Of a DNA stretch of 64,000 nt, positions 46,737 to 55,035 are shown piece after piece. The DNA comes from Acidihalobacter aeolianus (GTDB lineage: Bacteria > Pseudomonadota > Gammaproteobacteria > DSM-5130 > Acidihalobacteraceae): assembly GCF_001753165.1 (NCBI RefSeq), contig NZ_CP017448.1, positions 1,816,462 to 1,880,461 on the forward strand. Reading direction: 5' to 3'. How positions within the stretch are numbered: position 1 is the stretch's first letter; every line of letters begins with the position of its first letter. Under the pieces are notes generated by a model. The model worked only from the letters and a program-made list of their open reading frames with translations. It ran no database searches and was not told the origin of the DNA. The position numbers and the translations under genes are program-made.

Positions 46737-48254
46737 TCAGTGATAGTAGTTGGCGCCGCGGACATTGGCGTGCAGGGGCAGTGCCTCCTGGGCCGGGCTC
46801 TGATCGAGGGGCTGTTGGTCAAGGCCGCGGGCGAGGATCGACTTGACGCTCTGGTAACGGGCCGAGTCGATGGCCAAGGCTCGAGCGCAGGCCGCCTCCA
46901 GGCGCGCCGGGCGGTAACGCCGAGCGAGGCTGAGCAGCCCCAGGCAGGCGCGGTAGCCGTGCTCCGGATGAGGCCGGTCGGTCAGCTGGCGGCGTACCAC
47001 CTCGGCCGTGCTGGGGCCGATCTGGCTCGCCCAGCGCAGGAAGCGCTTGGGTGACCAGTCACGGTGCACCTGATGGGTCTTGGGCATGTGCTCGGTGACG
47101 GTGACGTAGCGGCCCGGGCCGTGGTGGCGCGGATGCAGGGCCACGCGCTGACCCCGGTGCAGCACCTCGATCGTGGTGGCGGTGATGCGCAGGTCCAGCA
47201 CCTGGCCGACCAGGGCATGCGGGACGCTGTAGCAGCGCTTGTCGACCTCGACGTGGTAGTCGATGCCGGGCCGGGCGCGTCGCCACTCGGCGTAGACGTA
47301 AGCCTCGCCCGGCAGCGGGCGCAGCGCGGGCCGATCGAGGCTCTCGAACAGGTCGCGACGGCTCTCGGTGCGACCCTGGAAGAGCCGCTCGTTCAGTTCA
47401 GGCAACAGCGCGGCGATGGCCCGGTTCAACTCGGCCAGCGAGAAGAAGCGGTGGTGGCGCAGCCGCGCCAGGATCCAGCGCTCGACCACCTGCACCGCCA
47501 CTTCGACCTTGGCCTTGTCCTTGGGCTTGTAGGGCCGCGCCGGCAGCACGGCGGTGCCGTAGTGCGCCGCCATCTCGGCATAGGTGGCGTTGAGCTGCGG
47601 CGCGTAGCGCTCGGCGCGCTGAACCGCCGCCTTGAGGTTGTCCGGCACCAGCAGCGCCGGCACCCCGCCGAAGAAGCCCAGCATGCGCTGGTGGGAGGCG
47701 ATCCAGTCGGGCAGCGACTGGGTCCAGGTAGCCTCGACATAGGTGTAGCTGGAGGCCCCGAGCACGCCGACAAAGATCTGTGCGGTACGCACCTCGCCGG
47801 TGTGACGGTCGACGATGTCGACCGTGGGCCCGCAGTAATCGATGAAGACCTTTTCCCCGGCCTGATGGTGCTGGCGCAGGCTGCGCTTCTGCCGCTCTCG
47901 CCACTGCCGGTAATGGTGACAGAACTGGGTATACGCGTACGCGCGCTCGCCGTGCGCGGCGCAGTACTCGGCCCAGAGCAGTTGCAGGGTCACGCCCTTG
48001 CGCTTGAGTTCCTGATGGATCTGGAAGCCGTCGGGGACGACGAACCGGCTCGAGGGCGCCTTGGCGGGAAACAGACGTGCCTCCAGGGCGGCCTCGTCCA
48101 TGTCCGCAGGCAACGGCCAGGTGATGCCTTGAGCCCTGGCCAGGTTGACGTACTTGTTGACCGCGCCCTTGGACAGGCCGCAGGCGCGGCTGATCTGCGC
48201 GTGGCTGAGTTGGGCTGCGTATTTGAGGCGCAGCACCTCGATGACATGCTTCAT
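46737..48254 (-). CDS. istA: IS21 transposase IstA, copy 2
   Basis: Identical to the 505-aa IstA at 28171-29688, with the helix-turn-helix and DDE residues intact. It should be active unless not expressed. Confidence 0.95.
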   Translation of the reverse strand: MKHVIEVLRLKYAAQLSHAQISRACGLSKGAVNKYVNLARAQGITWPLPADMDEAALEARLFPAKAPSSRFVVPDGFQIHQELKRKGVTLQLLWAEYCAAHGERAYAYTQFCHHYRQWRERQKRSLRQHHQAGEKVFIDYCGPTVDIVDRHTGEVRTAQIFVGVLGASSYTYVEATWTQSLPDWIASHQRMLGFFGGVPALLVPDNLKAAVQRAERYAPQLNATYAEMAAHYGTAVLPARPYKPKDKAKVEVAVQVVERWILARLRHHRFFSLAELNRAIAALLPELNERLFQGRTESRRDLFESLDRPALRPLPGEAYVYAEWRRARPGIDYHVEVDKRCYSVPHALVGQVLDLRITATTIEVLHRGQRVALHPRHHGPGRYVTVTEHMPKTHQVHRDWSPKRFLRWASQIGPSTAEVVRRQLTDRPHPEHGYRACLGLLSLARRYRPARLEAACARALAIDSARYQSVKSILARGLDQQPLDQSPAQEALPLHANVRGANYYH

Positions 48255-48488
48255 TGGAATCCTCGCTGCCGGCACCGCTGTCTCCTTGAGTGAGCAAAGG
48301 AGCGCGGTTGTGCCGGAATAAGTGAAAGAATTCCAGTGGCTTGGATGAGATGACGGAGGAACGTGACCGCCGATTTCGGAAAAAGAGCCGAAATCGGTCA
48401 CGATCAAACGAAATGGCCGGTCACGTTGATCCGAAACGGGCGGTCACGTTCGAGCGAAATGACCGGTCACGTTGCGCCGAAATACGCA

Positions 48489-48724
48489 GCAATCGCACCT
48501 AGCACGGGAGCAATGATTGCGACGAAAAGACTGGCAAAGGAATTGACGGCACCCAAATGAAACGTAATGACGTCTGAAGCTTGCCCTTTGCTCCAGAAAT
48601 CGCGAAAAAATATGGGGAAAAAGCCGGCCATGACAATCGTGGCGAATGCCGAATTCGCCCAATCGTACATAGCCCAGGAAAACACACTGCCACGGCCCGC
48701 CTGCCCGGCCTGATCCAACGTCAC
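48489..48724 (-). pseudogene. UMF1-family MFS transporter, N-terminal part (split by IS21)
   Basis: The N-terminal 78 codons include the family motif YDWANSAFATIVMAGFFPIFF and the second span up to APVLGAIA, where the IS begins. The start is a GTG directly after the DUF1631 stop, so the two genes were cotranscribed. The IS cuts the message, and readthrough yields only a short frame ending in IS sequence. Confidence 0.88.
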
Positions 48725-51052
48725 CTACACACCTTGCTGCAAGGTATCGAGAACGGAGAGGAGTGCACGATCCACCATAGGTGCGTCTTCGATGATACGA
48801 GCACGCCCATCACGCAATTCGCCAGCGAGAGCGTGGGCGTTCATTTCCACTATCTTCATACCCTGGCGGTTCACAAAAAAATACTTTCCGCTGATCACGC
48901 TCTTCCAAGACAGTTTAATACGCTGTTCGCAGCCCTTCTGGTCCCGCCAATCGAGCCATGCCCCCTCCCCCAACGACTCCGCTCGTTCATAATGTTGGTC
49001 ATACGGACCTTCGTCGTTCAGAGTCGAAACACCCGCTCCCCCCAGAAACCGGCCCTCATCGATCATTCGATTGATCTCGGCCGCCTTCTTAGCCATGAAA
49101 GACTTCGCGTCGTGAGTCGCGTCCTCCGTCTCTACTTCCGTCGTCATAACCGAGGCATTCGAATGCGATGACTGCGCGAATTCCTGAGGTTTGGGTACTT
49201 CTTTGGGCGTCCTAGCCAGGCGGGTATGCTCCACGGCAAGGCTGGATAGCAAGCCATCGCGAGTGTCCGCAGTCATTCGCATCCGATCCATCCCTTCTCG
49301 CAGCGCCCGAAGCAGGCTGGGAAGGGTGTCGAGTAACTGACGGCGCGCAACGTCCGTGTTTTTCGGCATCAGGCTCCAAACGAGCGTGGAAGCGACATTC
49401 AAAACCCGATCCCAAGTCGGCGATTCCCCGCCATCCGCCCGATAGGCACGTGCCAGAAGGTCCTTCCATGGGCCGATCAGGAATGACCTCACCGACTCTG
49501 GTAACTCCGCATCGGCAATGGTGCTGTCGATCGCCGCCGCCGCCGCAGACTTGGCGAGCAAACGATTTTCCTCCTGTAGAGCCTCATCGACCGCTTCTTC
49601 CTCACGCTCCGATGAACGCTGCTCGGTCTCGCCAAGCCAAGCCTCGAAATCTTCAAGCACCTCAGAGAAAATCTGTACGTTGTCCTCAAATTCATTGACG
49701 ACTCGTCCGACCAAATGATCGATGCATTGCAATAACCCATCCGCAGGATCGTCTGCCTCAGGAGACCAACCAATGCCGGCATGCGCCAATTGATTGAGTA
49801 AGCGCCGTACAGGGTGCTGCTTGCGACCGAAAAATTCCGGATCAATGAGTGCGACCTTAAGCACCGGGATCTGCAGACGGGCCACGGCGTTTTTGATCTG
49901 ACCAGGCAGATCCGGATCTTCGAAAAGGAAGTCGAACAACATAGCCACCACATCAATGGTCCGCTCTTCCAATGGATGTACCGGTACGATACCCCCGGCA
50001 AAGCTGCCCTCGGACAATCCCCGCTTTAGTGCCGTCGGGTCGATCGAAAGCCCACCTGCAATCTGATAATTTTCGCTACCAGTTTGCTGCAGCCTAGACA
50101 ATGCCTGGACCACAGGAACGGTAAGCTGAGCAGCCCCACCTCCTGGTACGAACCCTCCCGCAGGTGTAGAGACACCAGGCATATGAGCCCCACTGAAGCC
50201 AGGCGCTACCGGTTCAGGGCCGTATAGAAATTGGCGTAACGCCTGTGTTATGTCATCCGCCGCCTCGTTTACACCTCCCCGCTCATCGGCTGCCTGTCCC
50301 GTACGTGGACCACCATTTCTCCGAGCGCGATGTGCGGCGGGCATCGCATCAGCTGCAGTCAATGTTGGCAGGATACCTGCCTCGCGCAGAATCAGATCGA
50401 CGCCGGCATAGAACTCGCCCAAATCGTTGATCACATCGTGATCGAATAGTTTGTACAACAAGAGACGAATCTGTATATCGACCTGGAGCGAGGAAGAAGC
50501 TTCCTGAAACGCCGCACAGATCACTTCAGGCCCGATGGCCATTTCTTCATCGACAGTAGGTGCAGGCGTACCTGCCATAGCGGCCAGCCGCTGCCCAAGC
50601 AGAAAGAGGGATTCTGCATACAATCGCTTAGCCTTCGTCACCATAGCGTCGATGGCTAGCTTTTCTTCCAGTTCGTCAGTTTCGACCAAGCTTAACGCAT
50701 CTTCGATGGTGGCATGCCCACGCCCTGACGACGCCGGTACCGGACGTTGCTGTAATCCCTGGTCGAAGTGCTTGAGTACGAGTGCAGAGAAATCCGACTC
50801 AAGTGTCGGTCTTTTGAGCCGAATCTCGCGCATGGCATCGAAATAGGCGGTCTGCAACTGATTGCTATCCGCCCGGTCCGCGCGTGCAAATAAGGAATCG
50901 TCGATCTGCTCGAGCATCACGTGAAGACGTTGCGTCAGACCTTCGCGGACCTGTCCACGGATCCTTGAAACCAATTGACCGCGAACTGCGGCATCCAAGC
51001 GTGCCCGCTGAGTGCCGATAGCGACGACGTTTTCAGGTCGTGATTGGCTCAT
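48725..51052 (-). CDS. DUF1631 family protein
   Basis: A 775-aa soluble protein of the DUF1631 family, found in gammaproteobacteria and without a settled function. It is largely helical, with acidic and Gln-rich stretches. The middle includes VVAMLFDFLFEDPDLPGQIKNAVARLQIPVLKVALIDPEFF (in pieces), which resembles the family core. The C-terminal 120 residues, with GAWLDWRDQKGCEQRIKLSW and GKYFFVNRQGMKIVEM, suggest a PilZ-like beta domain, but no RxxxR motif was found. The ATG at 51052 was chosen; an upstream ATG at 51112 is less likely. It ends next to the start of the UMF1 gene. Confidence 0.8.
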   Translation of the reverse strand: MSQSRPENVVAIGTQRARLDAAVRGQLVSRIRGQVREGLTQRLHVMLEQIDDSLFARADRADSNQLQTAYFDAMREIRLKRPTLESDFSALVLKHFDQGLQQRPVPASSGRGHATIEDALSLVETDELEEKLAIDAMVTKAKRLYAESLFLLGQRLAAMAGTPAPTVDEEMAIGPEVICAAFQEASSSLQVDIQIRLLLYKLFDHDVINDLGEFYAGVDLILREAGILPTLTAADAMPAAHRARRNGGPRTGQAADERGGVNEAADDITQALRQFLYGPEPVAPGFSGAHMPGVSTPAGGFVPGGGAAQLTVPVVQALSRLQQTGSENYQIAGGLSIDPTALKRGLSEGSFAGGIVPVHPLEERTIDVVAMLFDFLFEDPDLPGQIKNAVARLQIPVLKVALIDPEFFGRKQHPVRRLLNQLAHAGIGWSPEADDPADGLLQCIDHLVGRVVNEFEDNVQIFSEVLEDFEAWLGETEQRSSEREEEAVDEALQEENRLLAKSAAAAAIDSTIADAELPESVRSFLIGPWKDLLARAYRADGGESPTWDRVLNVASTLVWSLMPKNTDVARRQLLDTLPSLLRALREGMDRMRMTADTRDGLLSSLAVEHTRLARTPKEVPKPQEFAQSSHSNASVMTTEVETEDATHDAKSFMAKKAAEINRMIDEGRFLGGAGVSTLNDEGPYDQHYERAESLGEGAWLDWRDQKGCEQRIKLSWKSVISGKYFFVNRQGMKIVEMNAHALAGELRDGRARIIEDAPMVDRALLSVLDTLQQGV

Positions 51053-51262
51053 AACATTCACCCACGTTCCGGCATGATGCCGGCATTCTGGCAAAGTATT
51101 GATAATGTACAAGACTATCGACCGTGGCGGGAGGACGGATCGCCATGACCGACGGAACGCTACACACGCCCGACCAGCGGGGACTTACCCACGTGTCGAA
51201 CTGCGAGATCGCCTCTGAAAGCGTTAGAATGCCGCCTGTTTCACAACACTCGAGCTGGATTC
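51053..51262. other. Divergent intergenic region DUF1631 / ispG
   Basis: About 210 bases with a CCGGCAT/ATGCCGG palindrome near 51077. A TAGAAT box lies about 35 bases before ispG. No gene is supported. Confidence 0.4.
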
Positions 51263-52507
51263 ATGCAGACATTCTCCGCCCGACGCCGTACCACGCCCGT
51301 CCGCATAGGACATGTCACTGTCGGGGGCGACGCCCCCGTCGTGGTCCAGTCTATGACCAACACGGATACGGCTGATCCGATTCGGACCTCAATCCAGGTA
51401 GCCGAGCTCGCCCGTGCTGGTTCTGAACTGGTCAGGATCACGGTCAACACCGAGGAGGCTGCCGCTGCTGTACCCGAAATCCGCGAACGTCTGGATAAAA
51501 TGGGCATCGACGTCCCGTTGGTGGGTGACTTCCACTTCAATGGGCATAAGCTACTGGGGAAATACCCCGAATGCGCCAGCGCCCTCGCAAAATACCGCAT
51601 CAATCCGGGAAACGTGGGCCGAGGCAACAAACGCGATAGCCAGTTCGCGCAAATGATCGAACTCGCCTGCCAGTACGAGAAACCTGTGCGGATTGGGGTC
51701 AATTGGGGATCCCTAGACCAAGATCTCCTGGCCAGAAAACTGGATGAAAATGCACATCTGGCTCGCCCGTTGCCACTTGAGATGGTGACCCATCAAGCGC
51801 TGATCGCATCAGCACTGGAAAGCGCGGCCCGGGCAGAGGAAATAGGGCTGCCACACGACCGGGTCGTCCTCTCTTGCAAGCTTTCAGGCGTGCCAGATCT
51901 GATTCGCGCATACCGTGATCTTGCAGATCGCTGCGACTACCCCCTACACCTAGGACTGACCGAGGCTGGGATGGGCACCAAGGGCATCGTAGCCTCCACC
52001 GCAGCGCTATCCATCCTCCTGGGTGAAGGCGTGGGTGACACCATTCGCATCTCTCTGACACCCGCCCCTGGCGCGTCGCGAACCGAGGAAGTCATCGTTG
52101 CGCAGGAAATCCTGCAGTCTCTAGGCTTGCGCGCCTTCTCTCCGCGCGTTGTCGCCTGCCCCGGCTGCGGCCGCACATCCAGCAGTTACTTCCAGGAACT
52201 CGCCGAATCGATTCAGGCGTACCTACGCACACAGATGCCTATCTGGCGCGACCGACATCCGGGCGTTGAGTCCATGACCGTAGCGGTCATGGGCTGTGTG
52301 GTCAACGGCCCTGGTGAAAGCCGGCATGCGAATATCGGCATTAGCCTGCCCGGCACCGGGGAAACCCCAGTGGCGCCGGTTTACGTAGACGGCGAGAAAA
52401 CCGTCACGCTCAAGGGCGAACATATTGCAGAGGAGTTTCAGGCGCTTGTCACCGATTATGTTCGCAGCAGATACCCACACTCTGCTCTAGCCGAGTCTGA
52501 GACCTAG
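51263..52507 (+). CDS. ispG: 4-hydroxy-3-methylbut-2-enyl diphosphate synthase
   Basis: IspG (GcpE) makes HMBPP in the MEP isoprenoid pathway, using a [4Fe-4S] cluster. The 414-aa protein has the TIM barrel start [24 protein letters not shown] (in parts), INPGNVG and the C-terminal cluster domain with CPGCGR and [10 protein letters not shown]. The three Cys and the Glu ligand are all there. Isoprenoids from this pathway feed quinone synthesis and the farnesyl group used by the heme enzyme at 59272. It stands alone, divergent from DUF1631. Confidence 0.97.
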   Translation: MQTFSARRRTTPVRIGHVTVGGDAPVVVQSMTNTDTADPIRTSIQVAELARAGSELVRITVNTEEAAAAVPEIRERLDKMGIDVPLVGDFHFNGHKLLGKYPECASALAKYRINPGNVGRGNKRDSQFAQMIELACQYEKPVRIGVNWGSLDQDLLARKLDENAHLARPLPLEMVTHQALIASALESAARAEEIGLPHDRVVLSCKLSGVPDLIRAYRDLADRCDYPLHLGLTEAGMGTKGIVASTAALSILLGEGVGDTIRISLTPAPGASRTEEVIVAQEILQSLGLRAFSPRVVACPGCGRTSSSYFQELAESIQAYLRTQMPIWRDRHPGVESMTVAVMGCVVNGPGESRHANIGISLPGTGETPVAPVYVDGEKTVTLKGEHIAEEFQALVTDYVRSRYPHSALAESET

Positions 52508-52621
52508 GCCCGCCAGAAACACCTTGTTCACAGGCAGCCGGAATTTTCCGTGTTTTGTACGGTCCTACATTCCGCTCGATAGATCTGTGCCCTGCATACG
52601 ATAACAACTAGACAGGCAATG

Positions 52622-53626
52622 ATGCCCCTGAACCCCAACCGCCTGCGCCGCATACGTAGCTTCCTCAATCAGCACAACAAGATATCCTTGTTGATGGCGG
52701 TACTCGGCATGCTGCTCAGCAGCTGGATGGGCTGCGTCCACGCAGCCCCCACAACCGACGGCGTATCGGCCCAATCTGATCGGCGTTTCGATCGCAGCCA
52801 CTATCTGATCCCCGGCTTCAGCAACCACCTGATCGATATTGATATTTTGGTATATCACGATCTTCTTTCTGCACGCAGAGCCGCGAAACGCCATGACACA
52901 TTGCGCCTGCGAATCGCACTTGCCGATGCTAATGGCCACTTACTGCAGATGGCCACTCCACCCACACTCGCGGGCTTACGCGACCGTATCGTGTCCGTAG
53001 CTGAAGAAATTCAAGCCCAGTCGCCAGCATTCAATGCCAGAACATGGATTGGATTGATCGCCAGTATCCAGCACCTTTCCATACCGAAGGCGGACCGATC
53101 TGCCCGTGAACAACTATTACAAACCGCGCACCTAGGGCAAGAACACGCAAAAAAAGGACACTGGCGGCAGGCTTCCAGCCAGATAGCCCAACTGACTGCA
53201 GAAATTGAAATCACCGCACATGTATTTCCCACTGCCGATCTTCGGCAGCATGTCCGAACTGCAATCGAGGCAGCCTCTCATGGGACCCCATTGTGGAAAG
53301 ATGCTGCCCGTGCGGTCGACGCAGCCATCAACGATACGCAGTGGCTCATACGACCCAACGGGCAAAACATGATCAGGGCATACGACTCAGCAGTCGCCGC
53401 CTATGCAGAATGGCCACAAGCCTGGGACTCACGTAAATCGCTACGTCAGGCGGCCTGGTATCTACAACGCACTAACGACATGCACAAATTGGGTTCAGAG
53501 TTCGAAAAAGCTGCCGTCAGCAACCTCAATCTACCGACAATCGCCCATCTTCAACATGTGCTTGCGCTTGATATCCACCACTCGCGCGACAAGATGTCGC
53601 ACCCTGCCCCCCGTCTGCCCGGCTGA
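52622..53626 (+). CDS. Exported protein of unknown function (YfdX-like helical repeats)
   Basis: A 334-aa protein with a signal peptide (ISLLMAVLGMLLSSWMGCVHA, about residues 20-42). The rest is helical, with Ala-rich repeats such as TAHLGQEHAKKGHWRQASSQ (in part) and AARAVDAAINDTQWL that recall the YfdX family, though this is a weak resemblance. The start could be this ATG or the adjacent one 3 bases upstream. No neighbour on the same strand tells its role. It is probably periplasmic. Confidence 0.65.
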   Translation: MPLNPNRLRRIRSFLNQHNKISLLMAVLGMLLSSWMGCVHAAPTTDGVSAQSDRRFDRSHYLIPGFSNHLIDIDILVYHDLLSARRAAKRHDTLRLRIALADANGHLLQMATPPTLAGLRDRIVSVAEEIQAQSPAFNARTWIGLIASIQHLSIPKADRSAREQLLQTAHLGQEHAKKGHWRQASSQIAQLTAEIEITAHVFPTADLRQHVRTAIEAASHGTPLWKDAARAVDAAINDTQWLIRPNGQNMIRAYDSAVAAYAEWPQAWDSRKSLRQAAWYLQRTNDMHKLGSEFEKAAVSNLNLPTIAHLQHVLALDIHHSRDKMSHPAPRLPG

Positions 53627-54072
53627 TCACCCGACACTACGACTCAGCTTGCCCACCCACAGCACTGATTTATTGGCTATAACTGGCCACATACGCTAGA
53701 CAAATCAAATTATTGGGCATGTTAAACAGGCTCCGCGTATGGCGCAGGGGCCAATAACAATAATTTTTACATGGTTGGTGAAATCCTGACGAAGCTATAT
53801 TACAATATTAGGATAAGTATATATATCGTACTTATAAGCGTAGAACTATATTCGATAAAACCCCGCAAGGGGTTGCCGAATCTAAGTGAGCGCCAGACCC
53901 GCACCTGCGGGCCTGATTGTTTTATAGGCAGGATGCACCGCTAGTCGTTTAGCAAGAACTAAAGCGGCCAAGGAAGATTGTCGCGCACACGTCGGATTCG
54001 ACACTGACCAAGATCAAAAGATCAATGCGTTGCATCCCTAAATTCACTCGTGCAGGGAGAGAGGATCAAAAG
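53627..54072 (+). other. Leader region of the cyo operon, AT-rich with hairpins
   Basis: About 445 bases without a gene. It has an AT-rich stretch (53800-53860) with the inverted repeat ATAAGTA/TACTTAT (53813-53835). Then come two hairpins: AACCCC-GCAA-GGGGTT (53859-53874) and CCCGC-ACCT-GCGGG (53898-53911), with GATTGTTTTAT after the second. It could be a promoter with operator followed by a short attenuator. No known riboswitch pattern was recognised. Confidence 0.5.
53813..53835. promoter_or_regulatory. AT-rich inverted repeat, possible operator for cyo
   Basis: ATAAGTA and TACTTAT separated by 9 bases, inside an AT-rich stretch that could also hold the -10 region. Confidence 0.45.
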
Positions 54073-55017
54073 ATGTCTCGAATGAAGTTCCCGAGAGCAC
54101 TCCGCTTCATGGCGTTGTTACCGCTCCTGTTTCTGGGAGGGTGTAGTACAGAGCACTTCTGGCTGCTCAATCCCAAAGGCCCCATCAGCGCTGCTGAATT
54201 GCATTACATGATCCTCGACGTTTCGATCATGCTCGTCATCATCATTCCGACGACGCTCATGGTGATCTGGTTCCTGCTGCGATACCGCGCCAAGGCCAAA
54301 GCAGCCTACGACCCGACCTGGAGTCATTCCAACATACTCGAAGTTATCGTTTGGGGCGTACCGATTCTGATCGTGGCGGTGTTGGGCTACTACTCCTATG
54401 TAGGCATCCACGAAGTGAATCCCTACAACCCGACCATCCTGGCCAAACATACCCAGGCAAACGCCGACCCGCTGGAAGTCGACGTCATCACGACGGACTG
54501 GCAGTGGTTGTTCATCTATCCTAAGCAGCATATCGCCAGCGCCAACGAGCTGGTGATACCGACTCACACCAAGGTGGACTTCAGACTGACCTCCACCTCG
54601 GTAACCAACGGCTTCTTCATCCCGCAGCTCGTCGGCCAGATCTACATCATGCCGGGCATGCGCACGAAGCAAAGCCTCCTCGCCGAACATGAAGGTGTCT
54701 ACCACGGCTTCTCCGCGGCCCTGAGCGGCGGAGGTTTCTCGTGGATGCAGTTCAAGACCAAGGCGGTGAGCCAGTCCCAGTTCCAGGACTGGGTCGCCAA
54801 GGCTCAGCAGAGCGCCACCCACATGACTTACGCCGACTTCGAAAAATTCGCCCGTCCGACGGTGAACATCGGTCAGAAGACCACCTATTTCTCCGCTGTG
54901 CAGCCCGGCATCTTCGAAGATGTCATCAAGGCCGCGAGGATGGGCAAGGTCTATCCGACACCGAATGCGCTGACTGAAAACATGCAGTCAGAAGAATTCC
55001 TAAAGCACTCCAACTAA
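54073..55017 (+). CDS. cyoA: Ubiquinol oxidase subunit II
   Basis: A subunit of a heme-copper quinol oxidase in the inner membrane. The 314-aa lipoprotein has a signal with lipobox LGGC, two membrane spans (YMILDVSIMLVIIIPTTLMV and ILEVIVWGVPILIVAVLGYY) and a periplasmic cupredoxin domain. The cytochrome-c-type CuA ligands are missing, as expected of quinol oxidases; EGVYHGFSAALSGGGFSWMQF replaces them. The ATG at 54073 has AGAGGA 7 bases upstream; an in-frame ATG 48 bases before has no support. First gene of cyoABCD. Confidence 0.95.
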   Translation: MSRMKFPRALRFMALLPLLFLGGCSTEHFWLLNPKGPISAAELHYMILDVSIMLVIIIPTTLMVIWFLLRYRAKAKAAYDPTWSHSNILEVIVWGVPILIVAVLGYYSYVGIHEVNPYNPTILAKHTQANADPLEVDVITTDWQWLFIYPKQHIASANELVIPTHTKVDFRLTSTSVTNGFFIPQLVGQIYIMPGMRTKQSLLAEHEGVYHGFSAALSGGGFSWMQFKTKAVSQSQFQDWVAKAQQSATHMTYADFEKFARPTVNIGQKTTYFSAVQPGIFEDVIKAARMGKVYPTPNALTENMQSEEFLKHSN

Positions 55018-55035
55018 GTCAGGAGGATCACCGTA

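Larger units (their letters stand above)
45887..48488 (-). mobile_element. IS21-family insertion sequence, copy 2 (2602 bp)
   Basis: The same element as at 27937-30538, in the opposite orientation. It is flanked by GCAAT at 45882-45886 and 48489-48493, a 5-bp target duplication different from that of copy 1. The encoded proteins are identical to copy 1 in every residue, so transposition was recent. It interrupts the UMF1 transporter. Confidence 0.95.

Noticed and set aside
53859-53925. A known riboswitch before cyoA
   Set aside because: The two hairpins do not match the core patterns of any riboswitch I could recall; kept only as a structured leader.
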